From Thalassospira sp. HF15 (GTDB lineage Bacteria; Pseudomonadota; Alphaproteobacteria; Rhodospirillales; Thalassospiraceae): a stretch of 64,000 nt of DNA. Below are positions 16,442 to 26,870 of the stretch, one piece after another. Numbering within the stretch: position 1 is the stretch's first letter; every line of letters starts with the position of its first letter. The stretch lies in the NCBI RefSeq assembly GCF_011806525.1, contig NZ_JAAVKI010000005.1:124001-188000 (forward strand), in the 5' to 3' direction. The notes under the pieces are model-generated. The model worked only from the letters and a program-made list of their open reading frames with translations. It was not told the origin of the DNA and did no database searches. Both the position numbers and the translations under genes were made by a program.

Positions 16442-17644
16442 ATGCTGCTTCGAAACGCAAAAATCGTCACGATTGAGGATCAGGAAAGTTATGGCCTGAT
16501 CGAATGCGGTGCGATTGCCATCAAGGACGGCCTGATTGATTGGGTCGGCGCCGATGATGCCATCCCGAGCAAATATCTTGAGGGTCCAACTCGTGACCTT
16601 GAAGGACGCCTGATCACCCCGGCTTTGATTGATTGTCATACCCATGTTGTGCATGGCGGCGACCGTGCAGTTGAATTCGAGATGCGCCTGAAGGGTGCAA
16701 GCTACGAAGAAGTTGCGCGTGCTGGCGGCGGGATTGTTTCCACGGTCAAGGCCACCCGCGACGCATCAATTGACGAACTTATTGAAACCGCCCTGCCGCG
16801 CGTCGATGCGCTGCTGGCCGAAGGCGTTTCGGTGATTGAGGTCAAATCAGGTTACGGCCTGAACAAAGAGACCGAGCTCAACATGCTGCGCGCAGCGCGC
16901 AAGATCGCCGATCATCGTAACGTGCGGATCAAGACCACCTTCCTTGGCGCCCATGCGGTGCCGGTCGAGTATAAAGACAATCCGGACGGCTATATTGATG
17001 AAGTCTGTATTCCGGCTCTGAAAGCCGCCCATGCGGAGGGGCTGGTCGATGCGGTTGACGGGTTCTGCGAAGGCATTGCCTTTAACACCGATCAGATCAA
17101 ACGTGTGTTTGACGCGGCCCGCGACCTTGGCATTCCGGTCAAACTGCATGCCGAGCAGCTTTCAAACATCGGCGGCACCAAATTGGCCGCCGAATATGGC
17201 GCGCATTCCGTTGATCACGTTGAATACGCCACCGAAGAAGACGCTATGGCCATGGCCAAGTCCGGCTCGGTCGCAGTCCTTTTGCCCGGTGCGTTTTACA
17301 CCCTGCATGAAACCCAGTTGCCGCCGATTGAGGCGTTTCGCAAGCACGGCGTACCCATGGCCGTTGCCACCGATTGCAACCCGGGCACATCGCCACTGGC
17401 ATCGATCCTTTTGACCATGAACATGTCCTGCACGCTGTTCCGCCTGACGCCCGAAGAGGCACTTGTGGGTGCAACGGCCCATGCGGCACGTGCACTTGGC
17501 CTGTCTGATACCGGCCGGGTCAAAGCAGGCCTCCGTGCCGATCTTGCCATCTGGAATGCCAAACATCCGGCCGAGCTTTCATACCGCATCGGGTTTAACC
17601 CGCTGTTCGAACGCATTCTGGGCGGTGAAAGCATCGCCGCCTGA
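16442..17644 (+). CDS. hutI: Imidazolonepropionase HutI
   Basis: 400 residues, usual length. Hydrolyses 4-imidazolone-5-propionate to N-formimidoyl-L-glutamate in the cytosol. Metal-dependent amidohydrolase fold with [19 protein letters not shown] (about 66-84), [23 protein letters not shown] and [10 protein letters not shown], the last being a family signature. It is the first gene of the rightward hut operon and begins 38 bp after the HutC palindrome. The gap to hutH is 43 bp. Confidence 0.95.
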   Translation: MLLRNAKIVTIEDQESYGLIECGAIAIKDGLIDWVGADDAIPSKYLEGPTRDLEGRLITPALIDCHTHVVHGGDRAVEFEMRLKGASYEEVARAGGGIVSTVKATRDASIDELIETALPRVDALLAEGVSVIEVKSGYGLNKETELNMLRAARKIADHRNVRIKTTFLGAHAVPVEYKDNPDGYIDEVCIPALKAAHAEGLVDAVDGFCEGIAFNTDQIKRVFDAARDLGIPVKLHAEQLSNIGGTKLAAEYGAHSVDHVEYATEEDAMAMAKSGSVAVLLPGAFYTLHETQLPPIEAFRKHGVPMAVATDCNPGTSPLASILLTMNMSCTLFRLTPEEALVGATAHAARALGLSDTGRVKAGLRADLAIWNAKHPAELSYRIGFNPLFERILGGESIAA

Positions 17645-17687
17645 GAAACCCGCGCCACCGCGCCAACATATGCCCTGAGGTTAGAAT

Positions 17688-19229
17688 ATGACTGTCACCC
17701 TTATCCCCGCTTCGGTCAAACTGGCAGAGCTTGAACGCATCTGGCGTGATCAGGTTGCGGTCAAACTCGATCCTTCAGCACGTGCCGGTGTTGAAGCCGC
17801 GCACGCAATGGTGCGCAAGGCGGCCGACGGCGAAGATGCGGTGTATGGCGTGAATACCGGTTTTGGCAAGCTGGCCTCGGTCAAGATTGCCCCGGAAGAT
17901 ACCGAAACCCTGCAACGCAACCTGATCCTGAGCCATTGCTGCGGCGTGGGCGAGCCGCTTGATACCCCGACCACACGTTTGATGATGGCACTTAAATTGC
18001 TGTCGCTTGGTCGTGGCGCGTCGGGTGTGCGTTGGGAGCTGATCGAACTGATCGAAGGCATGCTGGCCAAGGGCGTCACCCCGGTGGTCCCGTCGCAAGG
18101 ATCGGTCGGTGCATCTGGCGATCTGGCGCCGCTGGCCCATATGGCCGCGGTCATGATCGGTGCAGGCGAAGCCCTATATAAAGACCAGGTTCTGGCCGGT
18201 GGCGAGGCGCTTGCCAAAGCGGGTCTAACGCCAGTCGTGCTTGGCCCGAAAGAGGGTCTTGCCCTGATCAACGGCACGCAGTTTTCCACCGCCTGCGCGC
18301 TGGTCGGGCTGTTTTCGGCGTGGCGCAACGCGGCAAGTTCAATTGTTACATCGTCGCTTTCGACCGATGCCATTATGGGATCAACCGCCCCGCTGGTCGA
18401 TGAAATCCATACCCTGCGTGGTCATCCCGGCCAGATCAATGTTGCGCGTGCGATGCGCGAACTGATGGATGGTTCGGAAATCCGCGAAAGCCACCGCGAA
18501 GGCGACACCCGCGTTCAGGATCCCTATTGCATCCGTTGCCAGCCACAGGTCACCGGGGCTGCGATGGACTTGCTGCGCTTTGCCGGTCAGACGCTTGAGA
18601 TCGAAGCCAATGCGGTGACCGACAACCCGCTGGTGCTTAAAGAAGATGGCCGCATCGTTTCGGGCGGTAACTTCCACGCCGAACCGGTCGCCTTTGCCGC
18701 CGATCAGATCGCGCTTGCGGTTGCCGAGATCGGCGCAATTGCCCAGCGCCGTGTCGCGCTGATGGTCGACCCGACCCTGTCGCATGATCTGCCGCCGTTC
18801 CTGACCCCGGAGCCGGGTCTGAATTCCGGTCTGATGATTGCCGAGGTCACGACGGCAGCACTGATGAGTGAAAACAAACATCTGGCCAATCCGTGCTCGA
18901 CCGACAGCACGCCCACCAGTGCCAATCAGGAAGACCATGTGTCGATGGCGGCCCACGGGGCACGTCGACTGGCACGGATGAATGCCAACCTTGCCAATAT
19001 TCTGGGTGTTGAGCTGATCTGTGCGGCGCAGGGGGTGGAATTCCGAAGCCCGCTTAAAACCAGCCCGGGCCTTCTGAATGTTCTGAAATCGGTACGTGCC
19101 GACATTCCGACCGTGAAGGAAGACCGTTACATGGCACCGGATCTGGCCAAGGCCGCCGAACTTGTTACCGAAGGCACCATTGTCGCCGCCGCCAAATTGT
19201 CGGGCTTTGTTGTCGGGGAGGATGCATGA
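17688..19229 (+). CDS. hutH: Histidine ammonia-lyase HutH
   Basis: 513 residues. Catalyses L-histidine to trans-urocanate and ammonia. The Ala-Ser-Gly triad that cyclises to the MIO electrophile is A142-S143-G144 in [25 protein letters not shown] (54-63) and the NQEDHVSM segment are also diagnostic. It is the pathway's first step although encoded second in the operon. Its stop overlaps the hutG start by 4 bp. Confidence 0.96.
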   Translation: MTVTLIPASVKLAELERIWRDQVAVKLDPSARAGVEAAHAMVRKAADGEDAVYGVNTGFGKLASVKIAPEDTETLQRNLILSHCCGVGEPLDTPTTRLMMALKLLSLGRGASGVRWELIELIEGMLAKGVTPVVPSQGSVGASGDLAPLAHMAAVMIGAGEALYKDQVLAGGEALAKAGLTPVVLGPKEGLALINGTQFSTACALVGLFSAWRNAASSIVTSSLSTDAIMGSTAPLVDEIHTLRGHPGQINVARAMRELMDGSEIRESHREGDTRVQDPYCIRCQPQVTGAAMDLLRFAGQTLEIEANAVTDNPLVLKEDGRIVSGGNFHAEPVAFAADQIALAVAEIGAIAQRRVALMVDPTLSHDLPPFLTPEPGLNSGLMIAEVTTAALMSENKHLANPCSTDSTPTSANQEDHVSMAAHGARRLARMNANLANILGVELICAAQGVEFRSPLKTSPGLLNVLKSVRADIPTVKEDRYMAPDLAKAAELVTEGTIVAAAKLSGFVVGEDA

Positions 19230-20035
19230 GCATGACCAACCCGGTTGAAATCAAACAGGGCGATAGCCCGATTGTTTTGGGCCTGCCCCATACCGGCACC
19301 TATGTCCCCGATGACATTGCCGGAAAGCTCAATGATCGTGGCCGTGAACTGGCAGATACCGACTGGCATATCCATCAGCTTTATGACGGGGTACTGGACG
19401 GGGCCACCACGGTACGCGCGACATTCCATCGCTATGTGATTGATGCCAACCGCGATCCCGAAGGTGTCAGCCTTTATCCCGGTCAGAACACCACGACCCT
19501 TGTGCCACTGACCGATTTTGACGGCGAAAATATCTGGGACGTGGCCCCGACCGACGATGACATTGCCTATCGCGCGGCGACCTTCCATGCGCCCTATCAT
19601 CAGGCATTGGCGGCCGAGCTTGAGCGTGTGCGCGCCAAACATGGTGTGGCGATCCTGTATGATTGCCATTCGATCCGATCAAACATTCCGTTCCTGTTTG
19701 AGGGAACTCTGCCGGATTTCAATATCGGCACCAATCTGGGCACGACATGCGATCCGATGATCGAGACGCTGACGTCTGAAATCTGTTCGCAGGCGCCGGG
19801 ATACAGCGCGGTTTTGAACGGGCGTTTCAAGGGTGGCTGGACCACCCGCCATTATGGCCGCCCGGAGATCAATCAGCACGCCATCCAGATGGAACTGGCG
19901 CAATCGACCTATCTAACGGCCGAGGAAGCCCCTTGGTCCTATGACGAAAGCCGTGCGGCAAAACTGCGCACGCATCTTACCGAAATCCTGAAGACACTGG
20001 CCGATTTGGCCCCAGCACTAAGAGGCAAGTCATGA
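19226..20035 (+). CDS. hutG: N-formylglutamate amidohydrolase HutG
   Basis: 269 residues. Final step of the five-step route: N-formyl-L-glutamate to formate and L-glutamate, with Zn. Visible family motifs are [21 protein letters not shown] [29 protein letters not shown] and GGWTTRHYG. Overlaps hutH at its start and hutU at its end by 4 bp each (ATGA), so the three are translationally coupled. Confidence 0.94.
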   Translation: MSMTNPVEIKQGDSPIVLGLPHTGTYVPDDIAGKLNDRGRELADTDWHIHQLYDGVLDGATTVRATFHRYVIDANRDPEGVSLYPGQNTTTLVPLTDFDGENIWDVAPTDDDIAYRAATFHAPYHQALAAELERVRAKHGVAILYDCHSIRSNIPFLFEGTLPDFNIGTNLGTTCDPMIETLTSEICSQAPGYSAVLNGRFKGGWTTRHYGRPEINQHAIQMELAQSTYLTAEEAPWSYDESRAAKLRTHLTEILKTLADLAPALRGKS

Positions 20036-21708
20036 CCAATAATCCGCGTCACAACCAGCGTGATGTTTATCCCGATACCGGGACCGAAATTTCGGCGAAA
20101 AGCTGGCTGACCGAAGCGCCGATGCGCATGCTGATGAACAACCTGCATCCCGATGTGGCCGAAAACCCGCATGAGTTGGTTGTTTATGGCGGCATTGGCC
20201 GTGCGGCCCGCACCTGGAAGGATTTCGATCAGATCGTTGCCAGCCTCAAGGAACTCGAAGATGACCAGACCCTTCTGGTGCAGTCGGGCAAGCCGGTTGG
20301 CGTTTTCCGCACGCACAAGGATGCACCGCGCGTTCTGATCGCGAACTCCAACCTTGTGCCGCATTGGGCCAACTGGGACCATTTCAATGAACTCGATAAA
20401 AAGGGTCTGGCGATGTATGGCCAGATGACCGCGGGTTCGTGGATTTATATCGGGTCACAGGGCATCGTTCAGGGCACCTATGAAACCTTTGTCGAGGCAG
20501 GTCGCCAGCATTATGACGGCAACCTTACCGGCAAATGGATTTTGACCGGCGGCCTTGGCGGCATGGGTGGCGCACAGCCGTTGGCGGCCGTGATGGCCGG
20601 TGCCTGCTGCTTGGCGGTCGAGTGCGATGAAACCCGTGCGGACTTCCGCCTGCGCACCCGTTACGTCGATGAGAAAACCCATTCCCTGGACGAGGCGCTT
20701 GAAATGATCGAGCGCTGGACCAAGGCGGGCGAAGCCAAGTCCGTTGCCCTGATTGGCAATGCGGCCGATGTGTTCCCGGAACTGGTCAAACGCGGTGTTC
20801 GCCCGGATATCGTAACCGATCAGACTTCGGCGCATGACCCGGTGCATGGCTATCTGCCGCAGGGTTGGACCGTTGCCGAATGGCGCGAAAAACAGGAATC
20901 CGACCCCAAGGCCGTTTCCAAGGCCGCACGTGCATCCATGCGCGTTCAGGTCGAAGCCATGGTTGCCTTCCATGATGCGGGTATTCCGACAGTCGATTAC
21001 GGCAACAACATCCGTCAGATGGCACTGGAAGAAGGGTTCGAGAACGCATTCGCTTTCCCGGGCTTCGTTCCGGCCTATATCCGCCCGCTGTTCTGTAAGG
21101 GCATCGGTCCGTTCCGCTGGGCCGCCCTTTCGGGTGATCCGGAGGACATCTACAAGACCGACCAGAAGGTCAAGGAACTGATCCCCGATGATCCGCACCT
21201 GCATAACTGGCTGGATATGGCGCGCGAACGCATTTCGTTCCAGGGCCTGCCGGCGCGTATTTGCTGGGTCGGTCTGGGGCAGCGCCATCGTCTGGGCATG
21301 GCGTTCAACGAAATGGTCAAGAATGGCGAGCTTAAAGCCCCGGTCGTGATCGGGCGTGATCATCTTGACAGTGGTTCGGTCGCAAGTCCGAACCGGGAGA
21401 CCGAAGCCATGAAAGACAGCTCGGACGCGGTCAGTGACTGGCCGCTTTTGAATGCGCTGCTGAATACGGCGTCCGGGGCAACCTGGGTCTCGCTGCATCA
21501 TGGTGGCGGTGTTGGAATGGGCTTCTCGCAGCATTCCGGCATGGTGATTTGTTGTGACGGCACAGAAGATGCCGCACGCAGGGTCGAACGCGTCCTTTGG
21601 AACGATCCGGCAACCGGTGTGATGCGTCATGCGGATGCGGGATATGACATCGCACTGGATTGCGCACGGGAAAACGGGCTGAACCTGCCCGGCATTCTCG
21701 GCAAATAA
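20032..21708 (+). CDS. hutU: Urocanate hydratase HutU
   Basis: 558 residues. Converts urocanate to 4-imidazolone-5-propionate using tightly bound NAD+ as electrophile. [14 protein letters not shown] (173-186) is the NAD-binding region and C411 in [14 protein letters not shown] corresponds to the conserved Cys410 of Pseudomonas urocanase. [19 protein letters not shown] near the C-terminus is diagnostic. Last gene of the hut block; a TRAP transporter begins 77 bp later and may be co-transcribed, as no strong terminator is seen between. Confidence 0.96.
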   Translation: MTNNPRHNQRDVYPDTGTEISAKSWLTEAPMRMLMNNLHPDVAENPHELVVYGGIGRAARTWKDFDQIVASLKELEDDQTLLVQSGKPVGVFRTHKDAPRVLIANSNLVPHWANWDHFNELDKKGLAMYGQMTAGSWIYIGSQGIVQGTYETFVEAGRQHYDGNLTGKWILTGGLGGMGGAQPLAAVMAGACCLAVECDETRADFRLRTRYVDEKTHSLDEALEMIERWTKAGEAKSVALIGNAADVFPELVKRGVRPDIVTDQTSAHDPVHGYLPQGWTVAEWREKQESDPKAVSKAARASMRVQVEAMVAFHDAGIPTVDYGNNIRQMALEEGFENAFAFPGFVPAYIRPLFCKGIGPFRWAALSGDPEDIYKTDQKVKELIPDDPHLHNWLDMARERISFQGLPARICWVGLGQRHRLGMAFNEMVKNGELKAPVVIGRDHLDSGSVASPNRETEAMKDSSDAVSDWPLLNALLNTASGATWVSLHHGGGVGMGFSQHSGMVICCDGTEDAARRVERVLWNDPATGVMRHADAGYDIALDCARENGLNLPGILGK

Positions 21709-21785
21709 GCAAAACTCTCACGTGGGGGCGATGACGATTGCCCCTGCTCCGCCCAATCAGGGTACAATCAAGGAGGCTTCTTAAC

Positions 21786-22880
21786 ATGAAAAGACGTGAA
21801 TTTCTGACCGCCGGTGTTGCCGGCGCAGGTGCAGCAGCCGCTGCAACATTCGCAACCCCTGCCATCGCACAGGACAAGCGCCAGTGGAACATGGTTACCG
21901 CTTGGCCGAAAAACCTGCCTGGACCGGGTGTGGCTGCACAGAAACTGGCAGACCGTATCACCACGCTGTCGGGTGGTCGTCTTGAAGTCAAACTCCACGC
22001 GGCTGGCGAACTGGTTCCGGGTCGTGGTGTGTTTGATGCCGTTTCCGAAGGCACGGCCGAGATCTATCACGCGGTTCCGGCCTATTGGGGGTCAAAATCC
22101 AAGGGCATCCTTCTGTTCGGGTCTCAGCCGTTTGGCCTGCGTGCCGATGAACAGGTTGGCTGGCTGAACTATGGTGGCGGTCAGGAACTGTATGACGAAA
22201 TCTATGGCCAGTTCGGCCTGAAACCGTTCCTGTGTGGCAACTCCGGTCCGCAGTGGGCAGGCTGGTTCCGCAATGAAATCAACTCGGTCGATGACCTTAA
22301 GGGGCTTAAGTTCCGCACCACCGGTCTGGCATCGGAAATGTGCGCGAAACTCGGCATGGCGGTTCAGGCCATGGGTGGTCGCGACATGTTCCAGGCACTT
22401 CAGTCTGGTGCGCTTGACGCCGGCGAGTTCATTGGCCCGTGGACAGACAGCGCGCTTGGTTTCTATCAGGTTGCCAAGAACTACTACTGGCCAGGTGTTG
22501 GCGAGCCGTCCTCGGCTGAGGAATGTGCAGTGAACGCCAAGGCCTATGCCGATCTTCCGGAAGATCTTCAGGCGGTTGTGAAGTTCGCGGCAGACAGCCT
22601 TTATAACGAAGTCTGGACCGAATACGAAACCAACCACGCCAAGGCATTGCAGAAACTGGTTGCCGAGCAGGACGTTAAAGTCCGCATGCTTCCAGATGAA
22701 GTGATTACAGCAATGGGTGAGGCTGCGACCGAGGTTTATGCAGACCTGCGTGAAAGCGACGACGCATTGACCCGTAAAGTCACTGAAAGCTTCCTTGCCT
22801 ATCGTGACCTGATCGGTGGTTACATGACCTATGCCGATAATGGTCAGATGAATGCCCGCGCCAAAGTGCTCGGCTTCTGA
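21786..22880 (+). CDS. TRAP transporter substrate-binding protein (DctP/TakP-like)
   Basis: 364 residues from the ATG at 21786, chosen for its SD AAGGAGG and because KRREFLTAGVAGAG at the N-terminus is a twin-arginine-type signal, cleaved near TPAIAQ. The mature protein has the TakP-like segment CGNSGPQWAGWFRNEINSVDDLKGLKFR, with the conserved Arg that binds a carboxylate. TakP relatives bind 2-oxo acids. It is the first of three TRAP binding proteins in the window. Proximity to hutU suggests import of urocanate or another acid linked to histidine or glutamate, but this is inference. Confidence 0.9.
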   Translation: MKRREFLTAGVAGAGAAAAATFATPAIAQDKRQWNMVTAWPKNLPGPGVAAQKLADRITTLSGGRLEVKLHAAGELVPGRGVFDAVSEGTAEIYHAVPAYWGSKSKGILLFGSQPFGLRADEQVGWLNYGGGQELYDEIYGQFGLKPFLCGNSGPQWAGWFRNEINSVDDLKGLKFRTTGLASEMCAKLGMAVQAMGGRDMFQALQSGALDAGEFIGPWTDSALGFYQVAKNYYWPGVGEPSSAEECAVNAKAYADLPEDLQAVVKFAADSLYNEVWTEYETNHAKALQKLVAEQDVKVRMLPDEVITAMGEAATEVYADLRESDDALTRKVTESFLAYRDLIGGYMTYADNGQMNARAKVLGF

Positions 22881-22891
22881 TAGACGTTATG

Positions 22892-22926
22892 ACCGGTGCC
22901 GGAACTCTCCGGCACCGGTTATTTTT
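22892..22926 (+). terminator. Intercistronic hairpin/attenuator after the TRAP binding-protein gene
   Basis: Strong stem ACCGGTGCCGG (22892-22902) and CCGGCACCGGT (22909-22919) with a 6-nt loop, then TATTTTTT. It lies 12 bp after the dctP-like stop and before the permease genes, so it probably lets the binding protein be made in excess over the permease. Confidence 0.75.
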
Positions 22927-22954
22927 TCAGGCGTGCCTTTCACGGGGAGATGTC

Positions 22955-23476
22955 ATGCAGCGCCTTGCTGATGCACTTGATCAGGTAAACCACTGGACCG
23001 GGATGACCGTGCGCTGGTTCGCACTTCTGATGGTTCTGTTGCAGTTTACAGTGGTTTTGCTGCGCTATGTTTTCGGGTTCAGCTCAATCGCGCTGAATGA
23101 AAGCGTTTTGTATCTGCATTCCGCTTTGTTCATGTTGGGGGCGGGCTATACGCTGTTGGTTGATGGTCATGTCCGGGTGGACATTTTCTATGCCGCTGCC
23201 ACCGACAAGACCAAGGCGCGGATTGATGCGTTTGGGTATACAGTTCTGGCCATTCCATCGATGGCAGCCCTGCTGTACTGGACCTGGCCTTCGGTGATCA
23301 ATTCGATCTCGATGATGGAAGGGGCGATTTCAGTGGGCGGCATTCCGGCCGTCTGGTTTTTGAAATCCTTGATCCCGGCCTTTTGCATTCTTTTGATTAT
23401 CCAGTCTGTGGCCTGTCTTTTGCGGCAGGTGATTTTGCTGCGCGGTGACGTTGAAGATCAAGGTGGTGCGAAGTGA
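22955..23476 (+). CDS. TRAP transporter small permease (DctQ)
   Basis: 173 residues from the ATG at 22955 (SD GGGGAG); the upstream extension would run through the terminator hairpin and is rejected. Four membrane helices, with the family pattern FALLMVLLQFTVVLLRYVFGFSS and ESVLYLHSALFMLGAGYTLLVDGHVRVDIFY. It partners the large subunit encoded next. Stop and next start overlap (TGATG). Confidence 0.9.
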   Translation: MQRLADALDQVNHWTGMTVRWFALLMVLLQFTVVLLRYVFGFSSIALNESVLYLHSALFMLGAGYTLLVDGHVRVDIFYAAATDKTKARIDAFGYTVLAIPSMAALLYWTWPSVINSISMMEGAISVGGIPAVWFLKSLIPAFCILLIIQSVACLLRQVILLRGDVEDQGGAK

Positions 23477-25023
23477 TGGAATATCTTGATCTTTTGATGT
23501 TTGCCGCCCTGATGGGCTGCATCCTTCTGGGCTTTCCGGTGTCCTTTTCGATTGCCGGCACGGCGGTGATTTTCGGCTATCTTGGTTGGGTCACCGATAC
23601 GATGAATATCGGCCTGATGGGGGCGTTTGGGCAGCGGGTTTTTGGCACGCTGACCAATGATGTTCTGATCGCCATTCCGCTGTTTGTCGTGATGGGTGTG
23701 ATCCTGGAACGATCCCGCATTGCCAAAGATCTGCTGCATACCATGGGGCGCCTGTTTGGCCAGTTGCGCGGCGGTTTGGGCATTTCAGTCGTGCTGGTGG
23801 GCGCGTTGCTGGCAGCCTCCACCGGGATTGTCGGCGCAACCGTGATTGCGATGGGCATGATTGCCCTGCCGACCATGCTGCGCACGGGATATAACCCGAA
23901 AATGGCTTCGGGCCTTGTCTGCACCGCAGGCACGCTGGGCCAGATTATCCCGCCCTCGACCCTTTTGATCATTCTGTCTGACGTGATGTCATCGGCCTAT
24001 CAGCAGGCACAGTATGAGCAGGGAAAATTCACGATAGAAACCATCTCGGTCGGGCAGATCTTTGCCGGTGCGCTGATCCCCGGCCTGACGCTGGTTGCGA
24101 TCTATATCATCTATATCCTGCTGCGCGGGGTGTTCCGCCCCGATGACATGCCGCCGGTTCAAAGTGATGATGGCCGCCCGAATATGCGCGAGGTGATTGG
24201 TGCAGTTCTGCCACCGGTCATGCTTATCATTGCTGTTCTCGGTGCCATTCTGGGCGGGGTTGCGACCCCGACCGAAGCCGCATCAGTGGGTGCGATTGGC
24301 GCGATCCTGATGGCCGGTGTCCGTCAGGGGGCGAACCGCAATCTGGTTCTGACCGGCACCGTCGCCCTTCTGATCCTTGCCGTCATGGCCGGTGTCGCAC
24401 CGGTACGGTTCCAGCGCAGTGACCTGACCGGCTTTGATTACGTCTTGGGTGTCGGGTATGTCACTTTGGCCATAATCGGCATTGTTGCGATCTTTGCCTG
24501 TCTGCGTCAGGCATGGAAAACCGATATCCTGAAATCAGCACTGACATCGACCATGACAGTCAGTTCGATGATCTTTGCCACCATCCTGACGGCCAGCATG
24601 TTCTCGCTGGTGTTTATCGGGCTGGGCGGCGAAGACCATGTGGCAGAGATACTTGAATCCATGCCCGGTGGTCCGACAGGCGCGCTGATTTTCTGCATGG
24701 CGCTGATCTTTGTGCTGGGCTTCTTCCTTGATTTCGTCGAGATCACGGTGATCCTGCTGCCGCTGATTGCGCCAGGGCTGATCATGATGGGCCATGATCC
24801 GGTTTGGCTGGCGATCCTGATTGCGATCAACCTTCAGACATCGTTCCTGACACCGCCGTTCGGGTTCTCGCTGTTTTACCTGCGCAGTGCTGCGCCGCCG
24901 GAAATCACCACCGGCCAGATTTATCAGGGTGTCATTCCGTTCATCGCACTTCAGCTGTTTGGTATTTTCGTGATTTGGCTTTGGCCATCACTCGCCAACT
25001 GGCTGCCAAGCGTCGTGTTCTGA
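23476..25023 (+). CDS. TRAP transporter large permease (DctM)
   Basis: 515 residues from the ATG at 23476; a GTG directly before it at 23473 is an alternative start. About 12-13 helices. Family elements are LGFPVSFSIAGTAVIF, GVILERSRIAKDLLHTMG, TVIAMGMIALPTMLRTGYNPKMASGLV and GQIIPPSTLLIILSD. A longer loop near 300-350 compared with the other two DctM proteins here makes it about 80 residues longer, as in TakM-type subunits. It forms the Na+-dependent membrane channel for the TakP-like binding protein. Confidence 0.92.
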   Translation: MEYLDLLMFAALMGCILLGFPVSFSIAGTAVIFGYLGWVTDTMNIGLMGAFGQRVFGTLTNDVLIAIPLFVVMGVILERSRIAKDLLHTMGRLFGQLRGGLGISVVLVGALLAASTGIVGATVIAMGMIALPTMLRTGYNPKMASGLVCTAGTLGQIIPPSTLLIILSDVMSSAYQQAQYEQGKFTIETISVGQIFAGALIPGLTLVAIYIIYILLRGVFRPDDMPPVQSDDGRPNMREVIGAVLPPVMLIIAVLGAILGGVATPTEAASVGAIGAILMAGVRQGANRNLVLTGTVALLILAVMAGVAPVRFQRSDLTGFDYVLGVGYVTLAIIGIVAIFACLRQAWKTDILKSALTSTMTVSSMIFATILTASMFSLVFIGLGGEDHVAEILESMPGGPTGALIFCMALIFVLGFFLDFVEITVILLPLIAPGLIMMGHDPVWLAILIAINLQTSFLTPPFGFSLFYLRSAAPPEITTGQIYQGVIPFIALQLFGIFVIWLWPSLANWLPSVVF

Positions 25024-25042
25024 GTACCGCATAAAGAAACCA

Positions 25043-25074
25043 AAAAACGCCCCCGATTGACCGGGGGCGTTTTT
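25043..25074. terminator. Strong terminator between convergent TRAP operons
   Basis: AAAAACGCCCCCG (25043-25055) pairs with CGGGGGCGTTTTT (25062-25074), loop ATTGAC. It sits 19 bp after the DctM stop; the A/T flanks make it usable by the leftward operon ending at 25109 too. Confidence 0.85.
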
Positions 25075-25108
25075 GTTTGGCGTAGTGCTGCAAGTCGCCA
25101 AGCAGCTG

Positions 25109-25564
25109 TCACAGCACTTCGTAGACCGACACGTAGACAGTGCTTTTTTCGCGCTGTCCGGTTCCGACAAATATGCGGTGATTAAGCCAGCGATAACGTT
25201 CGTCGCCGGTTTCAAACCGGGGCTGTGTGCGCATGTAATATTTTGACGGATCGACATGTTCGCCGCGCGCAAGGGCGGCCAACACATCCTTGGGGCCATG
25301 GCGGAAACCGAAGTTTCGGATATCGATCAGCGCACCATCATGGGTCTCGATACAATATCGCGTATCCAGTTCGGCCACACCGTTTTCGAAAACAGTTTGC
25401 CAGTCTGCGCCCAATGCCAGAACGCGCCCGTTCAGATACTTGCCTTCGACATGCCCGCCGATGATCGGGATAATCCTTCGCGTGCCGCGCATTGATTCGC
25501 CCAATTCCATCGGGGCTTCCAGCTCGACCGTGAGATCACAAAAATGTTCGATTTCAAGTTTCAT
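25109..25564 (-). CDS. DUF3237 domain-containing protein
   Basis: 151 residues matching the DUF3237 beta-barrel family: GTRRIIPIIGGHVEG, VLALGADWQ, DTRYCIETHDGALIDIRNFGFRHG and the final FVGTGQREKSTVYVSVYEVL. No signal peptide, so cytosolic. The biochemical role of DUF3237 is not established; members often lie in aromatic or organic-acid catabolic clusters. Here it ends the leftward hydroxycinnamate-type operon, 10 bp after the TRAP permease gene. I infer a role tied to the imported aromatic compound; nothing more can be said from sequence. Confidence 0.85.
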   Translation of the reverse strand: MKLEIEHFCDLTVELEAPMELGESMRGTRRIIPIIGGHVEGKYLNGRVLALGADWQTVFENGVAELDTRYCIETHDGALIDIRNFGFRHGPKDVLAALARGEHVDPSKYYMRTQPRFETGDERYRWLNHRIFVGTGQREKSTVYVSVYEVL

Positions 25565-25574
25565 GTTTGCGCCC

Positions 25575-26870
25575 CTAATTCATGGTCATCGGTAAGAAAA
25601 GAACGATAGACGGCACCAGAACCAAAAGGATCAGGCGGATGATATCGACCGCGACAAACGGGATGACGCCCTGAAAGACCTTTTGCAGCGGCACTTCGCG
25701 CGCAATCGAATTGATGACAAACACATTCATCCCGACGGGTGGTGTGATCAGGCCAAGTTCGACCGTCATGACAACGATGATGCCAAACCAGATCGGATCG
25801 AACCCCAACTGGGTCACCACGGGAAAGACGATGGGCACCAGCAAGATGATCATCGCCATGGCATCAAGGATGCAGCCCAGCAGCAGGAAAAAGACCAGGA
25901 TCAGTGCAAGCGTCGGATAGGCCCCGATATCAAGCCCGACCAGCCATGCAGTGATCTTTTGCGGTGTCTGGGTGATGGCAAGGAAATAGCCAAACAGGAT
26001 CGCACCGATCAGAATGGTATAGATTGCAACCGATGTGCGAAGGGCCTCAACCAGGCTATCAAGAATGCTGCGCCAGCCAAGCCTACCCCGAAGCACACCT
26101 ATCAAGGCGGTCAGGACAGATCCCACCGCCGCGGCCTCGGTCGCGGTGACAACACCAAGATAGATACTGCCGATAATCGCAATAAAAAGGGCCAGAACCG
26201 CCCAGACATCGCGCAGGGAGCGCATGGCATGGCGCAAATCAAATCGGTCGCCCGCCGGTAGACCACGGGCATAGGTCACCCGAAAGGCCAGCATATACAT
26301 CACGATCGCCAGAAGACCTGGAATGATGCCAGCAATGAAAAGCTTGCCGACATCCTGTTCGGTAATAAAGCCATACACCGCCAGAACAACCGATGGCGGG
26401 ATCAGAATGCCAAGGGTGCCGCCCGCCGCAATAACCCCGGTTGCAACATGATCGCGATAGCCACTGCGTTGCATTTCCGGCAAAGCAACCTTGGTCATGG
26501 TTGCCGCCGTTGCCACCGAAGAGCCCGATATCGCGGCAAACCCGGCACATGACGCAATTGTCGAAAGCGCCATGCCGCCGCGAAACGATCCAAGCCACGC
26601 CTGACCTGCGCGAAACAGTTCGCGCGACATGCCCGAATTGGTGGCCAGAACCCCCATCAGAATAAAGAACGGAATAAGGCTGAGGTTAAAATCGGTAATG
26701 GTCCGGATGGGCGATTGCGCCAGAAGGTTGAGCGCCGGGGTTGGCCCGACGATTGCGGCAAATCCACCGACACCGACGATGCCCATTGCGATCCCGATCG
26801 GAACCCGAAGCAACATCAGGGCAAAAAGCGCAACAAACCCGCCCAGTGCGACAAAATCTGCTTCAGTCAT
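25575..26870 (-). CDS. TRAP transporter large permease (DctM), aromatic cluster minus arm
   Basis: 431 residues from the ATG at 26870, overlapping the small-permease stop by 8 bp; an open extension upstream lies inside that gene. Family elements include LLRVPIGIAMGIVGVGGF, GSSVATAATMTKVALPEMQRSGYRDHVATG, GTLGILIPPSVVLAVYG and TEAAAVGSVLTAL. It is the channel subunit for the binding protein at 27516. Similar systems import hydroxycinnamates in Rhodopseudomonas palustris (TarPQM). Confidence 0.92.
   Translation of the reverse strand: MTEADFVALGGFVALFALMLLRVPIGIAMGIVGVGGFAAIVGPTPALNLLAQSPIRTITDFNLSLIPFFILMGVLATNSGMSRELFRAGQAWLGSFRGGMALSTIASCAGFAAISGSSVATAATMTKVALPEMQRSGYRDHVATGVIAAGGTLGILIPPSVVLAVYGFITEQDVGKLFIAGIIPGLLAIVMYMLAFRVTYARGLPAGDRFDLRHAMRSLRDVWAVLALFIAIIGSIYLGVVTATEAAAVGSVLTALIGVLRGRLGWRSILDSLVEALRTSVAIYTILIGAILFGYFLAITQTPQKITAWLVGLDIGAYPTLALILVFFLLLGCILDAMAMIILLVPIVFPVVTQLGFDPIWFGIIVVMTVELGLITPPVGMNVFVINSIAREVPLQKVFQGVIPFVAVDIIRLILLVLVPSIVLFLPMTMN

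Noticed and set aside
20455..21630. 391-codon frame opposite hutU
   Set aside because: Shadow of urocanase; no motif and no start signal.
21724..21744. GGGGC/GCCCC hairpin between hutU and the TRAP gene as a terminator
   Set aside because: The stem is short and imperfect and lacks a T-run, so transcription probably continues.
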